From Bacteroidota bacterium (GTDB taxonomy: Bacteria > Bacteroidota > Bacteroidia > Cytophagales > Cyclobacteriaceae), in assembly GCA_024643595.1 (NCBI GenBank), contig JAHEMS010000308.1, positions 1 through 5,063 on the forward strand: DNA of 5,063 bases. The letters run 5' to 3'. Each line of letters starts with the position of its first letter. Position 1 is the first letter of the stretch. A program made the translations under genes and the position numbers. The notes under the pieces are model-generated. The model saw only the letters and a program-made list of their open reading frames with translations. It was not told where the DNA came from and did no database searches. Shown here piece after piece: positions 1 to 5,063 of the stretch.

Positions 1-298
1 AAGTTTCATAAATCTCTATCGTGCGTACAGTTTGAACGGTATCAAATCCTACTTCTAAATATTCCCTTTGATTATCATCCGTTAACGATGCCCATGCGTT
101 GGTATAATCACCATAATCCGGATAAACGTTTTCTTTACCCAACGCTCGCGCTGCAGACCAGGAGTTAGCAGTATACTGTGAACTATATCGGATAACCTTA
201 TCAGCATATTGGCGGATAGGAGTGCCGGAAAACTCAACAAAATCAGAGCAGCTTATTATGAAAAGGGCAATCAGAAAAAAAAATGCGATACGCTTCAT
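1..298 (-). CDS. Lipoprotein with a discoidin/FBXL4-like N-terminal domain (partial, 3' end outside window)
   Basis: The frame opens at an ATG (298-296) and stays open for 99 codons to the window edge, so the C-terminal part is missing. Residues 1-16 are a lipoprotein signal peptide (K2, R3, then a hydrophobic run FFFLIALFII) ending in the lipobox I14-I15-S16-C17, so the mature protein should be lipidated at C17 and membrane anchored. Residues 38-99 contain YSSQY, W47-SAARALGK, YPDYGDY, A68-W69-A, EYLEVGF and IEIYET. That order recalls the beta-sandwich, galactose-binding-like segment found near the N-terminus of FBXL4-type proteins and in some Bacteroidota outer-membrane or OmpA-linked proteins. 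The domain call is from memory of the motif pattern. Ligand and function are unknown, and the missing C-terminus may carry the main activity. No Shine-Dalgarno is seen; a perfect inverted repeat ends 1 nt before the ATG. The gene may be transcribed separately from the M23 gene upstream. Confidence 0.8.
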   Translation of the reverse strand, partial: MKRIAFFFLIALFIISCSDFVEFSGTPIRQYADKVIRYSSQYTANSWSAARALGKENVYPDYGDYTNAWASLTDDNQREYLEVGFDTVQTVRTIEIYET

Positions 299-299
299 T

Positions 300-323
300 T
301 TATATTCAGAATCCTGAATATAA
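300..323 (-). promoter_or_regulatory. Perfect 10-bp inverted repeat directly before the lipoprotein start codon
   Basis: TTATATTCAG (300-309) and CTGAATATAA (314-323) are exact reverse complements separated by 4 nt. On the minus strand the repeat ends 1 nt before the ATG at 298, so in mRNA it would form a hairpin covering the ribosome landing site; as DNA it is a candidate operator for a dimeric regulator. No U-tract follows, so it is not a standard terminator for minus-strand transcription. The repeat is directly visible; the role is inference. Confidence 0.5.
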
Positions 324-327
324 CACC

Positions 328-356
328 TTAAAAGTTAAATTGAAATTAACTTTTAA
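328..356 (-). terminator. AT-rich 11-bp stem-loop after the M23 gene, possible terminator
   Basis: TTAAAAGTTAA (328-338) and TTAACTTTTAA (346-356) pair perfectly around a 7-nt loop. The structure begins 11 nt past the M23 stop codon. It is very AT-rich (one G-C pair) and has no clear U-run after it on the minus strand, so it would be a weak intrinsic terminator. It could equally be a processing or stability hairpin, or part of a double operator with the repeat at 300-323, from which only 4 nt separate it. Confidence 0.35.
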
Positions 357-367
357 TTAATAGCCAA

Positions 368-1222
368 CTACATTCCCAGAGATTGATTTTCAATAGAGGC
401 TAATTCAATAATCTTTTCGTATTCAGCGGGATTCAGATCATTAAAGAAGTAGTGTACCGGATTGGCATGAATTCCATTTACAAAAACCTCATAATGAAGG
501 TGAGGCGCAGTTGATAATCCTGTATTTCCAACATAACCGATCAAATCACCGCGTTTAATTTTTTGTCCTTTGCTGACAGCAAATCCATGCATATGTGCAT
601 AACGGCTTCGATATCCAAAACCATGGTCAATCTCAATCACTTTACCATAGCCACTAAAACTGACATCAACTTTATCAACCGTTCCATCAGCAGTAGCATA
701 AATAGGGGTACCAATCGCCGCAGCAAAGTCCACACCGGTATGCATCTTTTTAACTTTATAGATGGGATGTATGCGCAATCCAAACCCAGAGGCCAAGGCA
801 ATCAGTTGTTTGTTGGCAACAGGTTGAATGGCGGGAATGGCAGCAAACAGTTTTTCTTTACTCTCGGCTAATTCTACGACCTCATCCTGCGATTTCGATT
901 CAATATAAATTTTTCGTCTCAGGTTATCGACTTGCTCGCTTAGTCGAACAATAATATCTTCATGGATGATGTTCTTTCTCCGCACATCTTCATACCGATC
1001 GATACCACCGATACCGGCATCACGAATACTTTTATCAATCGGTTCGGCTCCCAACACAACGCGATAAATATTATCATCGCGATGTTCCATATTCCCTAAT
1101 TGACTTTGAAGTTTGTTGACCTCAAGCAATAGATTATCATAATAAAATTCCATTTCCTTGACTTCATTCTTCAGGAGTAATTCCTTAGGAGACTCAAAGT
1201 AGTAATATTTTATTCGTGCCAT
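368..1222 (-). CDS. M23-family metallopeptidase (LytM-like), apparently lacking the usual membrane anchor
   Basis: This 284-residue protein is a zinc-dependent peptidoglycan endopeptidase of the M23/LytM family, which cleaves cell-wall cross-bridges or peptide stems. Residues 10-45 and 90-125 are probable coiled-coil helices. The catalytic domain covers about 140-255 and has the full set of residues: H161 and D165 (HTGVD), H210 (YAHM), and H241-L-H243 (HLHYE), so it should be active. GFGLRIHP (146-153) and the C-terminal NPxHYFFNDL match Bacteroidota members of the family. As I recall them, those run to about 325 residues and begin MxKxKYYYD, then a transmembrane helix, then a SPKE segment. 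Here MARIKYYY runs straight into FESPKELLLK, and there is no transmembrane segment or signal peptide, so how it would reach the periplasm is unclear. The ATG at 1222 lies 17 bp after the mog stop, preceded by a purine-rich AAAAGAGA; it is probably the third gene of the trhO transcript. Family certain, biological state of the N-terminus uncertain. Confidence 0.93.
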   Translation of the reverse strand: MARIKYYYFESPKELLLKNEVKEMEFYYDNLLLEVNKLQSQLGNMEHRDDNIYRVVLGAEPIDKSIRDAGIGGIDRYEDVRRKNIIHEDIIVRLSEQVDNLRRKIYIESKSQDEVVELAESKEKLFAAIPAIQPVANKQLIALASGFGLRIHPIYKVKKMHTGVDFAAAIGTPIYATADGTVDKVDVSFSGYGKVIEIDHGFGYRSRYAHMHGFAVSKGQKIKRGDLIGYVGNTGLSTAPHLHYEVFVNGIHANPVHYFFNDLNPAEYEKIIELASIENQSLGM

Positions 1223-1239
1223 ATATCTCTTTTAAATAA

Positions 1240-1767
1240 TCAGCCACTAATGGGCCTGAATGCTTTAATCACTTCAGGGTTGCATTCCATTCGGGGACCT
1301 TCCAATAAATCGATGCAATACGGTATTGCCGGAAACACAGCATCTAAACACTGACGGATTGATTTTGGTTTACCAGGCAAATTAACAATAAGCGTTTTGT
1401 TCCTTATTCCAGCAGTTTGCCTTGATAAAATGGCGGTAGGCACATATTTTAAACTCTCTTTACGCATCAGTTCTCCAAATCCAGGCATCATTTTGTCACA
1501 TACCGCTTCTGTGGCTTCGGGCGTTACATCCCTTTTTGAAGGACCAGTGCCACCGGAAGTAATAATCAAACTACAGTTTTTTACATCGGCCATTTCCATC
1601 AGGGTAATTTCGATGATGTCCTGCTCGTCAGGGATAATTGAATAAACTTTCTCCCATGGAGAAAGAAGATATTCATTTAGCGTTTCTACGATGGCTTGAC
1701 CAGGTATATCTTTGTAGATGCCCAGGCTGGCACGATCTGAAACATTGATGATGCCTATCCGGATCAT
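1240..1767 (-). CDS. mog: Molybdopterin adenylyltransferase Mog
   Basis: A 175-residue cytoplasmic MogA/MoaB-family protein. It adenylylates molybdopterin with ATP, the activation step before molybdate insertion in molybdenum cofactor synthesis. The sequence follows E. coli MogA closely: GIINVSDRAS at the N-terminus, IPDEQ (45-49), TSGGTGPSKRDVTP (70-83), MPGFGE, VPTAILSRQ, LIVNLPGKPKSI and PYCIDLLEGP near the C-terminus. D47 and D80 correspond to E. coli D49 and D82, both needed for activity. The E. coli protein is about 20 residues longer; part of the difference is a short insertion before PYCI, absent here. The start ATG (1767-1765) overlaps the trhO stop by 4 bp (ATGA), and no Shine-Dalgarno is seen, which suggests translational coupling. 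The TSGGTGPSKRDVTP and AILSRQ motifs favour Mog over MoaB. No molybdoenzyme or other cofactor gene is visible in the window. Confidence 0.95.
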   Translation of the reverse strand: MIRIGIINVSDRASLGIYKDIPGQAIVETLNEYLLSPWEKVYSIIPDEQDIIEITLMEMADVKNCSLIITSGGTGPSKRDVTPEATEAVCDKMMPGFGELMRKESLKYVPTAILSRQTAGIRNKTLIVNLPGKPKSIRQCLDAVFPAIPYCIDLLEGPRMECNPEVIKAFRPISG

Positions 1768-2804
1768 ACAGGATTCATGGATTTAAATAATATCTTTTCG
1801 GAACGCCCTTTTTTGAAAACCTGCCTTCCTTTATTGATCCCTTTTCTTATTTCTTTTTGTTTTTCCACAGGCAACAACATGATCTCAGCACATTCCGATG
1901 AGCAACATCCTGAATATTTTTGTGCACAGGCTTCACATTGAATAAAGAGGAGGTGGCAACCATCATTTTTGCAGTTGGTATGGCTATCGCTTGGGCCTCC
2001 ACACTGATGGCAGACACTGATAATGTCATCAGAGATTCTTTCCCCCAGCCGTTCGTCAAAGACAAAATTCTTTCCAATGAATTTGTTTTCCAGTTGCTGC
2101 TCTTTCACTTCCTGAGCATACTTGATGATACCACCATTCAACTGAAATACATTTTTAAAGCCGATATGTTTAAACCAGGCACTTGCTTTTTCACAACGAA
2201 TGCCCCCGGTGCAATACATCAATAGATTTTTATCCTTTTGATATTCCAGTAGGTCCTCCACCACCTTTAATTCTTCGCGAAAGGTATCAACATCGGGAAG
2301 GATAGCATTTTTGAAATGACCTACTTCACTTTCGTAATGATTGCGCATGTCCACCACAATCGTGTTGGGATTTTCAGCCAGTTCATTAAAGCGTTGTGCG
2401 TTAACGTGTACCCCGCAATTCGTCACATCAAAGGATTCGTCATTCAATCCATCGGCAACAATTTTCTTTCGCACTAAGATCTTCAATTTAAAAAATGACT
2501 TCCCATTGTCATCTACGGCCAGGTTTAACCTCACTCCATTTAAAAAATCGATGCTGAATAGTTGAGATCGGAAATTATCCAGCTGATCGGTGGGCACGCT
2601 GATCTGAGCATTAATTCCCTCTTTGGCAACATATATTCGGCCCAATACATGAATTTGATCCAGTAGTTGATAAAGATCATTTCTGAAAGAACCCGGATCG
2701 GTAAGGTGATGATACTTATAAAAGGAAATCGTGGTTCTTTGCTCCGTACTCTGCTTAATTTTCTCTTTCAGTTCCTTCCCGTTAATTCTGTTATAAAGTG
2801 TCAT
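1764..2804 (-). CDS. trhO: Oxygen-dependent tRNA uridine(34) hydroxylase TrhO (YceA, rhodanese family)
   Basis: A 346-residue protein very close along its whole length to E. coli TrhO/YceA (350 residues). The enzyme makes 5-hydroxyuridine at the wobble position 34 of certain tRNAs using O2. Order of parts: an N-terminal UPF0176 domain (about 1-110; TTISFYKY, GRIYVAKEGINAQISVP), a rhodanese domain (about 130-235; VDMRNHYESEVGHF, then the catalytic loop C198-TGGIRC), and a C-terminal cysteine cluster (C265, C268, C278, C283, C290, C293, C300, C301, C305) with SHTNCKNDGCHLLFIQC, probably metal binding. I chose the ATG at 2804 (MTLYNRINGKEL), which lines up with the E. coli start. An upstream in-frame TTG at 2858 would add 18 residues, but it sits on the promoter -33 element, so it is probably not even in the transcript. 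It is the first gene of a likely trhO-mog-M23 operon and overlaps mog by 4 bp. No clear Shine-Dalgarno is seen. Confidence 0.96.
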   Translation of the reverse strand: MTLYNRINGKELKEKIKQSTEQRTTISFYKYHHLTDPGSFRNDLYQLLDQIHVLGRIYVAKEGINAQISVPTDQLDNFRSQLFSIDFLNGVRLNLAVDDNGKSFFKLKILVRKKIVADGLNDESFDVTNCGVHVNAQRFNELAENPNTIVVDMRNHYESEVGHFKNAILPDVDTFREELKVVEDLLEYQKDKNLLMYCTGGIRCEKASAWFKHIGFKNVFQLNGGIIKYAQEVKEQQLENKFIGKNFVFDERLGERISDDIISVCHQCGGPSDSHTNCKNDGCHLLFIQCEACAQKYSGCCSSECAEIMLLPVEKQKEIRKGINKGRQVFKKGRSEKILFKSMNPV

Positions 2805-2827
2805 GGAATCAAAAAAAATTACGGACG

Positions 2828-2858
2828 CAAAGGTAAGGATTTTAAGACTTTTTACCAA
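2828..2858 (-). promoter_or_regulatory. Bacteroidota-type promoter for the trhO-mog-M23 operon
   Basis: On the minus strand, TTG (2858-2856), exactly 20 nt, then TACCTTTG (2835-2828). This matches the Bacteroidota primary sigma factor consensus TTG-N17-23-TAnnTTTG at every fixed position. Transcription should start around 2819-2824, giving a leader of roughly 15-20 nt before the trhO ATG at 2804. It sits in the 73-bp gap after the TPR/Cys-rich gene, where a promoter is expected. Confidence 0.75.
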
Positions 2859-2877
2859 TAAACCAATTCATTGCCAA

Positions 2878-3522
2878 TCAGTTGGCAGCGGGTTTTAATT
2901 CGCCCCTTAAAAGTTTATTGTATTCTTCACACGTTAACACTCCCTTTAAATGACAATAACTGCACGTCTTGTAGGTAGTGTTGATATAACTCTTTTTAAT
3001 GATCACCGTGGTACCATTGCATACCGGGCAGGTAACTTTTCCGGTCGGGCCACAGTCCATATCAAAATCCTGAGCCATCACCTGTGTGGCCTGTTTCGCT
3101 TCAATTTCTTTTTCTTTCAATAAGGCTACTTCTGATTGTTGCTTGATGCTAATCGCTTCTTGCGAAAACTGTCCGGAGACTCCTTTCAGCTGGATGTATT
3201 TATTAAGCCAATCAATACTTTGTTTGTATTTGCCAAGGTAGTAAGAGGTTTTTCCAAAATAAAAAGTAAGGTCGGAGGGAACGCTTCGTACAGATTTTAA
3301 AACAGAAAGAAACATCTCCTCGGCTTCTTCATAATTTCCTTCATCCATGATGGCAACAGCCGAATCAAGTTTCATATTGACAGCGCGTTGCTTATCCGCC
3401 TGACGCTGAATTTCACGTTCTCGTATTTTCTCCTTCTCCGCTTCGGTTTGAGCCATTGAAAAAGTATAACTCACAGCAAAGAATAATACTAGAAAATGTT
3501 TCACGATTCGGGTTGTACTCAT
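2878..3522 (-). CDS. Secreted TPR-like protein with a DnaJ-like CxxC zinc-finger C-terminus
   Basis: I do not recognise a named family for this 214-residue protein. Residues 1-24 are a signal peptide (MSTTRIVKHF, then a hydrophobic run, with likely cleavage at SMA-Q25), so it is probably periplasmic or outer-surface. Residues 25-50 are highly charged helix (EAEKEKIREREIQRQADK). Residues 52-135 look like two or three tetratricopeptide-type helix pairs (AIMDEGNYEEAEEMF, YYLGKYKQSIDWLNKYI). Another charged helix follows, then a cysteine cluster: C157, C165-PV-C168-NG, C187-SY-C190 and C198. The paired CxxC motifs with following G resemble a DnaJ-type zinc ribbon. The start is the ATG at 3522: it overlaps the ACMSD stop by 4 bp (ATGA), has GAAGGAAG 7 nt upstream, and places the signal peptide at the N-terminus; a TTG at 3552 would add 10 residues ahead of it. 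Probably translationally coupled to the ACMSD gene, though no functional link is obvious. Confidence 0.85.
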   Translation of the reverse strand: MSTTRIVKHFLVLFFAVSYTFSMAQTEAEKEKIREREIQRQADKQRAVNMKLDSAVAIMDEGNYEEAEEMFLSVLKSVRSVPSDLTFYFGKTSYYLGKYKQSIDWLNKYIQLKGVSGQFSQEAISIKQQSEVALLKEKEIEAKQATQVMAQDFDMDCGPTGKVTCPVCNGTTVIIKKSYINTTYKTCSYCHLKGVLTCEEYNKLLRGELKPAAN

Positions 3523-4532
3523 ATAAAATCTTCCTTCGATAAAGTAAGCCAATCCAGGGCAGCTTTGTTAAATATGTTTTCCATGTCACGATCGGCAAGG
3601 TTCATGTCTTCGATGAATTTTCCCATGCCAAGATCGCCAAGCGGAAATGGATAATCTGTGCCCAGCATTACTTTTTCACTGCCCACTAGCTTTAATACAT
3701 ATTCCAGCATCAGCGGATCGTGTGTTACGCTGTCGATCCAGAATTTTCCAAGATAATTTCTTGGGTTAACTTGATTATCAATCGCCACGAGGTCTGGTCT
3801 GCATTCAAAGCCATGTTCAATCCTGCCCAGCGTTGGTAAAAAAGACCCCCCGGCATGCGCAAACATAACACGTAGTTTTGGTAATCTCTCAAATACCCCG
3901 CCAAAGATCATGGAACAAATGGCGCGGGTTGTTTCAGCAGGCATACCGACCAGCCATGGCAACCAATATCGTTGCATTTTTTTTTCACCCATCATGTTCC
4001 AGGGGTGTACCATGACAGCAAGACCTAGTTTTTCGCACGCTTCAAATATGGGGAAGAATTTATCCTCATTAAGATTATCATCATTAATGTTGGATCCGAT
4101 TTGGATTCCTTTAAGACCGATATCGCAGATTCTTTCTAATTCCTTAACAGCCAGTTCCGAGTCTTGCATGGGCACCGTGCCAAGCCCTACATAGTTTCGC
4201 GGATATTGATTCACCATCTTGGCAATGTGGTCGTTTAGAAATTGGGATAGACTAAGGCAATCCATAGGTTTAGCCCAATAAGAAAACATAACCGGAATTG
4301 TACAAACTACCTGAACCGGGATTTTGAAATGGGCGTATTCCATAATTCTAACTTCGGCATCCCAGCAGTTCTCTTTGATTTCGCGGAAGAATTGATTACC
4401 GCGCATCATGTTGGCTATCCCTTTCCGGTGATGTTGCAAATAGATGAAATCACCATAACCAAACTTCTCGCTCCAGTTGGGCATCTTCTTGGGTAGGATG
4501 TGAGTATGGGCATCTATCTTGAGCATGGGCAT
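3519..4532 (-). CDS. 2-amino-3-carboxymuconate-6-semialdehyde decarboxylase (ACMSD), amidohydrolase family
   Basis: A 337-residue cytoplasmic zinc enzyme of the metal-dependent amidohydrolase superfamily. It decarboxylates ACMS to 2-aminomuconate semialdehyde, steering tryptophan/3-hydroxyanthranilate breakdown away from quinolinate and NAD synthesis. It matches human ACMSD (336 residues) over its full length: ENCWDAEVRI, VPVMFSYWAKP-type segment (79-89), YVGLGTVPMQ, VHPWNM, YWLPWLVGMPAETT, FAHAGGSF, GTDYPFPLG. The metal and catalytic residues are present: H9 and H11 (DAHTH), H176 (VHPW), H226 (FAHAGG) and D293 (GTDYP). R50 and R237 occupy the places of the substrate-binding arginines. M1 (4532) and M3 (4526) are both possible starts, and the short leader expected from the nearby promoter candidate leaves this open. 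The stop overlaps the next gene by 4 bp. No other kynurenine-pathway gene is in the window. Family assignment is very firm; the precise substrate is inferred from similarity. Confidence 0.95.
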   Translation of the reverse strand: MPMLKIDAHTHILPKKMPNWSEKFGYGDFIYLQHHRKGIANMMRGNQFFREIKENCWDAEVRIMEYAHFKIPVQVVCTIPVMFSYWAKPMDCLSLSQFLNDHIAKMVNQYPRNYVGLGTVPMQDSELAVKELERICDIGLKGIQIGSNINDDNLNEDKFFPIFEACEKLGLAVMVHPWNMMGEKKMQRYWLPWLVGMPAETTRAICSMIFGGVFERLPKLRVMFAHAGGSFLPTLGRIEHGFECRPDLVAIDNQVNPRNYLGKFWIDSVTHDPLMLEYVLKLVGSEKVMLGTDYPFPLGDLGMGKFIEDMNLADRDMENIFNKAALDWLTLSKEDFI

Positions 4533-4544
4533 AGACTAATCCGG

Positions 4545-4552
4545 TAAAGGTA
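4545..4552 (-). promoter_or_regulatory. Weak -7 promoter element candidate before the ACMSD gene
   Basis: TACCTTTA on the minus strand (4552-4545) differs from TAnnTTTG only in the last base. The closest upstream TTG is 28 nt away, outside the usual 17-23 nt, so the -33 part is poor. Transcription would begin only a few bases before the ATG at 4532, which would suit the ATG at 4526 somewhat better. The ACMSD gene may instead be read through from the DinB-like gene 47 bp upstream. Confidence 0.25.
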
Positions 4553-4579
4553 GAAATTTTATTTGCAGTCTAATGCGCG

Positions 4580-5063
4580 TCAACTTCCAGCTCGCTGCTG
4601 CAGCAACAGAAGATGATGATGAAGGTGATACACGGAAAAGTATAACATTTCCCGAACAGTAATTTTTCCAAGTAAAGGATGGGGGAGAAGGTATCTGTCC
4701 AGTTGATTTTCCTGCCAGCTATTAATTCGCTTAGATAGAACGGTTGTTTCTTGAATGAATTTCGCAGTAAGATTTTCTTTTTGTTCCCAGGTTATTTTTG
4801 GAGGCATAAATCGGCCCGGAGCCTGTCCACCGGCAGCAAGTTTTTGATGATACCGAGTTACCAGTTCATGGTATGTCTTTGACTTGCGATTTGGTTTTCC
4901 AAACAATAGCCTTAGTACAAATTTGGGCATTTGTAGAGCTAGATTAACCGGAGAAAGACTTTTAATAAGATGATCTATATTTTGGCCGACAGACCATTTA
5001 CCGTCAGGGGTTTCAATAAATTGTGAGACTGACCGATCGTTTACAAAGCGAATCAACGCATCT
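4580..5063 (-). CDS. DinB-family (DinB_2-like) putative metal-dependent protein (partial, 5' end outside window)
   Basis: The frame is open to the window edge, and the residues before the first possible start (a TTG at 5056) read on smoothly as DALIRFVNDR, so the true start most likely lies outside and 161 codons including the stop are visible. Counting from that TTG, GKWSVGQNIDHL (19-30) gives H29 and YHLHHH (143-148) gives H144 and H148, the spacing of the three-histidine metal site of DinB/YfiT four-helix-bundle proteins. LLPHPLLGKITVREMLYFSVYHLHHH is split here as LLPHPLLGKITVREM then LYFSVYHLHHH and is the typical C-terminal signature. Members include thiol-dependent transferases and many uncharacterised proteins, so the reaction cannot be named. 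It is probably cytoplasmic; no signal peptide is visible in the part present. A 47-bp gap separates it from the ACMSD gene, with no strong terminator in between, so co-transcription is possible. Confidence 0.85.
   Translation of the reverse strand, partial: DALIRFVNDRSVSQFIETPDGKWSVGQNIDHLIKSLSPVNLALQMPKFVLRLLFGKPNRKSKTYHELVTRYHQKLAAGGQAPGRFMPPKITWEQKENLTAKFIQETTVLSKRINSWQENQLDRYLLPHPLLGKITVREMLYFSVYHLHHHLLLLQQRAGS

Noticed and set aside
563..871. Plus-strand open frame of 102 codons inside the M23 gene
   Set aside because: It lies wholly antisense to a conserved catalytic domain and its translation shows no recognisable motif. The same applies to the other plus-strand frames at 1397-1645, 1920-2225, 2341-2565, 2667-2861 and 3910-4194.
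1847..2077. Minus-strand 76-codon frame inside trhO
   Set aside because: It is a frame-shifted reading of the conserved TrhO cysteine-rich region, with no features of its own.
2872..2887. Small hairpin TGCCAA-N4-TTGGCA overlapping the stop codon of the TPR/Cys-rich gene
   Set aside because: The 6-bp stem is exact, but no U-tract follows and it overlaps coding sequence, so I do not call it a terminator; it could still be a minor pause or stability element.
4532..4572. Inverted repeat TAGACT (4532-4537) and AGTCTA (4567-4572) flanking the ACMSD promoter candidate
   Set aside because: Only 6 bp with a 29-nt spacer, which is expected by chance at this scale.
4596..4605. Perfect palindrome TGCTGCAGCA
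   Set aside because: It is explained by the coding of a Leu-Leu-Gln-Gln stretch at the C-terminus of the DinB-like protein and has no flanking structure.
5054..5056. TTG as the start of the DinB-like gene
   Set aside because: The frame is open upstream to the window edge and the preceding residues fit the helix, so the gene is better treated as 5'-truncated by the window.
1..5063. Search for a new defence, mobile or repeat-based system
   Set aside because: No array, transposase, integrase, toxin-antitoxin pair or nuclease is visible; the genes are mostly recognisable housekeeping functions with tight operon spacing.

Overview
The window is a compact, protein-coding stretch in which all seven recognisable genes lie on the minus strand. 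Read in transcription order (high to low coordinates) they are: a DinB-family protein (5' end off the window), an ACMSD-type decarboxylase of the kynurenine pathway, a secreted TPR/cysteine-rich protein, the tRNA uridine hydroxylase TrhO, the molybdopterin adenylyltransferase Mog, an M23 peptidase, and the start of a lipoprotein gene (3' end off the window). No RNA genes, CRISPR arrays, insertion sequences or phage genes are visible.

The organism is most likely a member of the Bacteroidota, perhaps a Cytophagales-like lineage (the order is a guess). The grounds are moderate-to-low GC, a match to the Bacteroidota promoter form TTG-N20-TAnnTTTG in front of trhO, mostly weak or absent Shine-Dalgarno sequences, and an M23 peptidase whose middle and C-terminal sequence is typical of that phylum.

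Layout. 5063-4580: DinB-like gene. 4579-4533: 47-bp gap with a weak promoter candidate. 4532-2878: ACMSD and the TPR/Cys-rich gene, joined by a 4-bp ATGA stop/start overlap. 2877-2805: 73-bp gap with a good promoter. 2804-368: trhO, mog and the M23 gene, with an ATGA overlap between the first two and a 17-bp gap before the third, so very likely one transcript. 367-299: a 69-bp gap almost filled by two perfect inverted repeats in tandem. 298-1: lipoprotein start.

Two start sites are corrected here. The longest open frames for trhO and for the TPR gene both begin at TTG. The trhO TTG coincides with the -33 promoter element, and the TPR-gene TTG lies inside the ACMSD gene. In both cases a downstream ATG fits the family or the signal peptide better.

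Most of the window is ordinary housekeeping. The most unusual point is the M23 peptidase: it looks like the standard membrane-anchored Bacteroidota form with about 40 residues, including the transmembrane anchor, cleanly removed in frame. The tandem palindromes before the lipoprotein gene and the orphan secreted TPR/zinc-finger-like protein are the next most interesting. I see no evidence of a wholly new multi-gene system.
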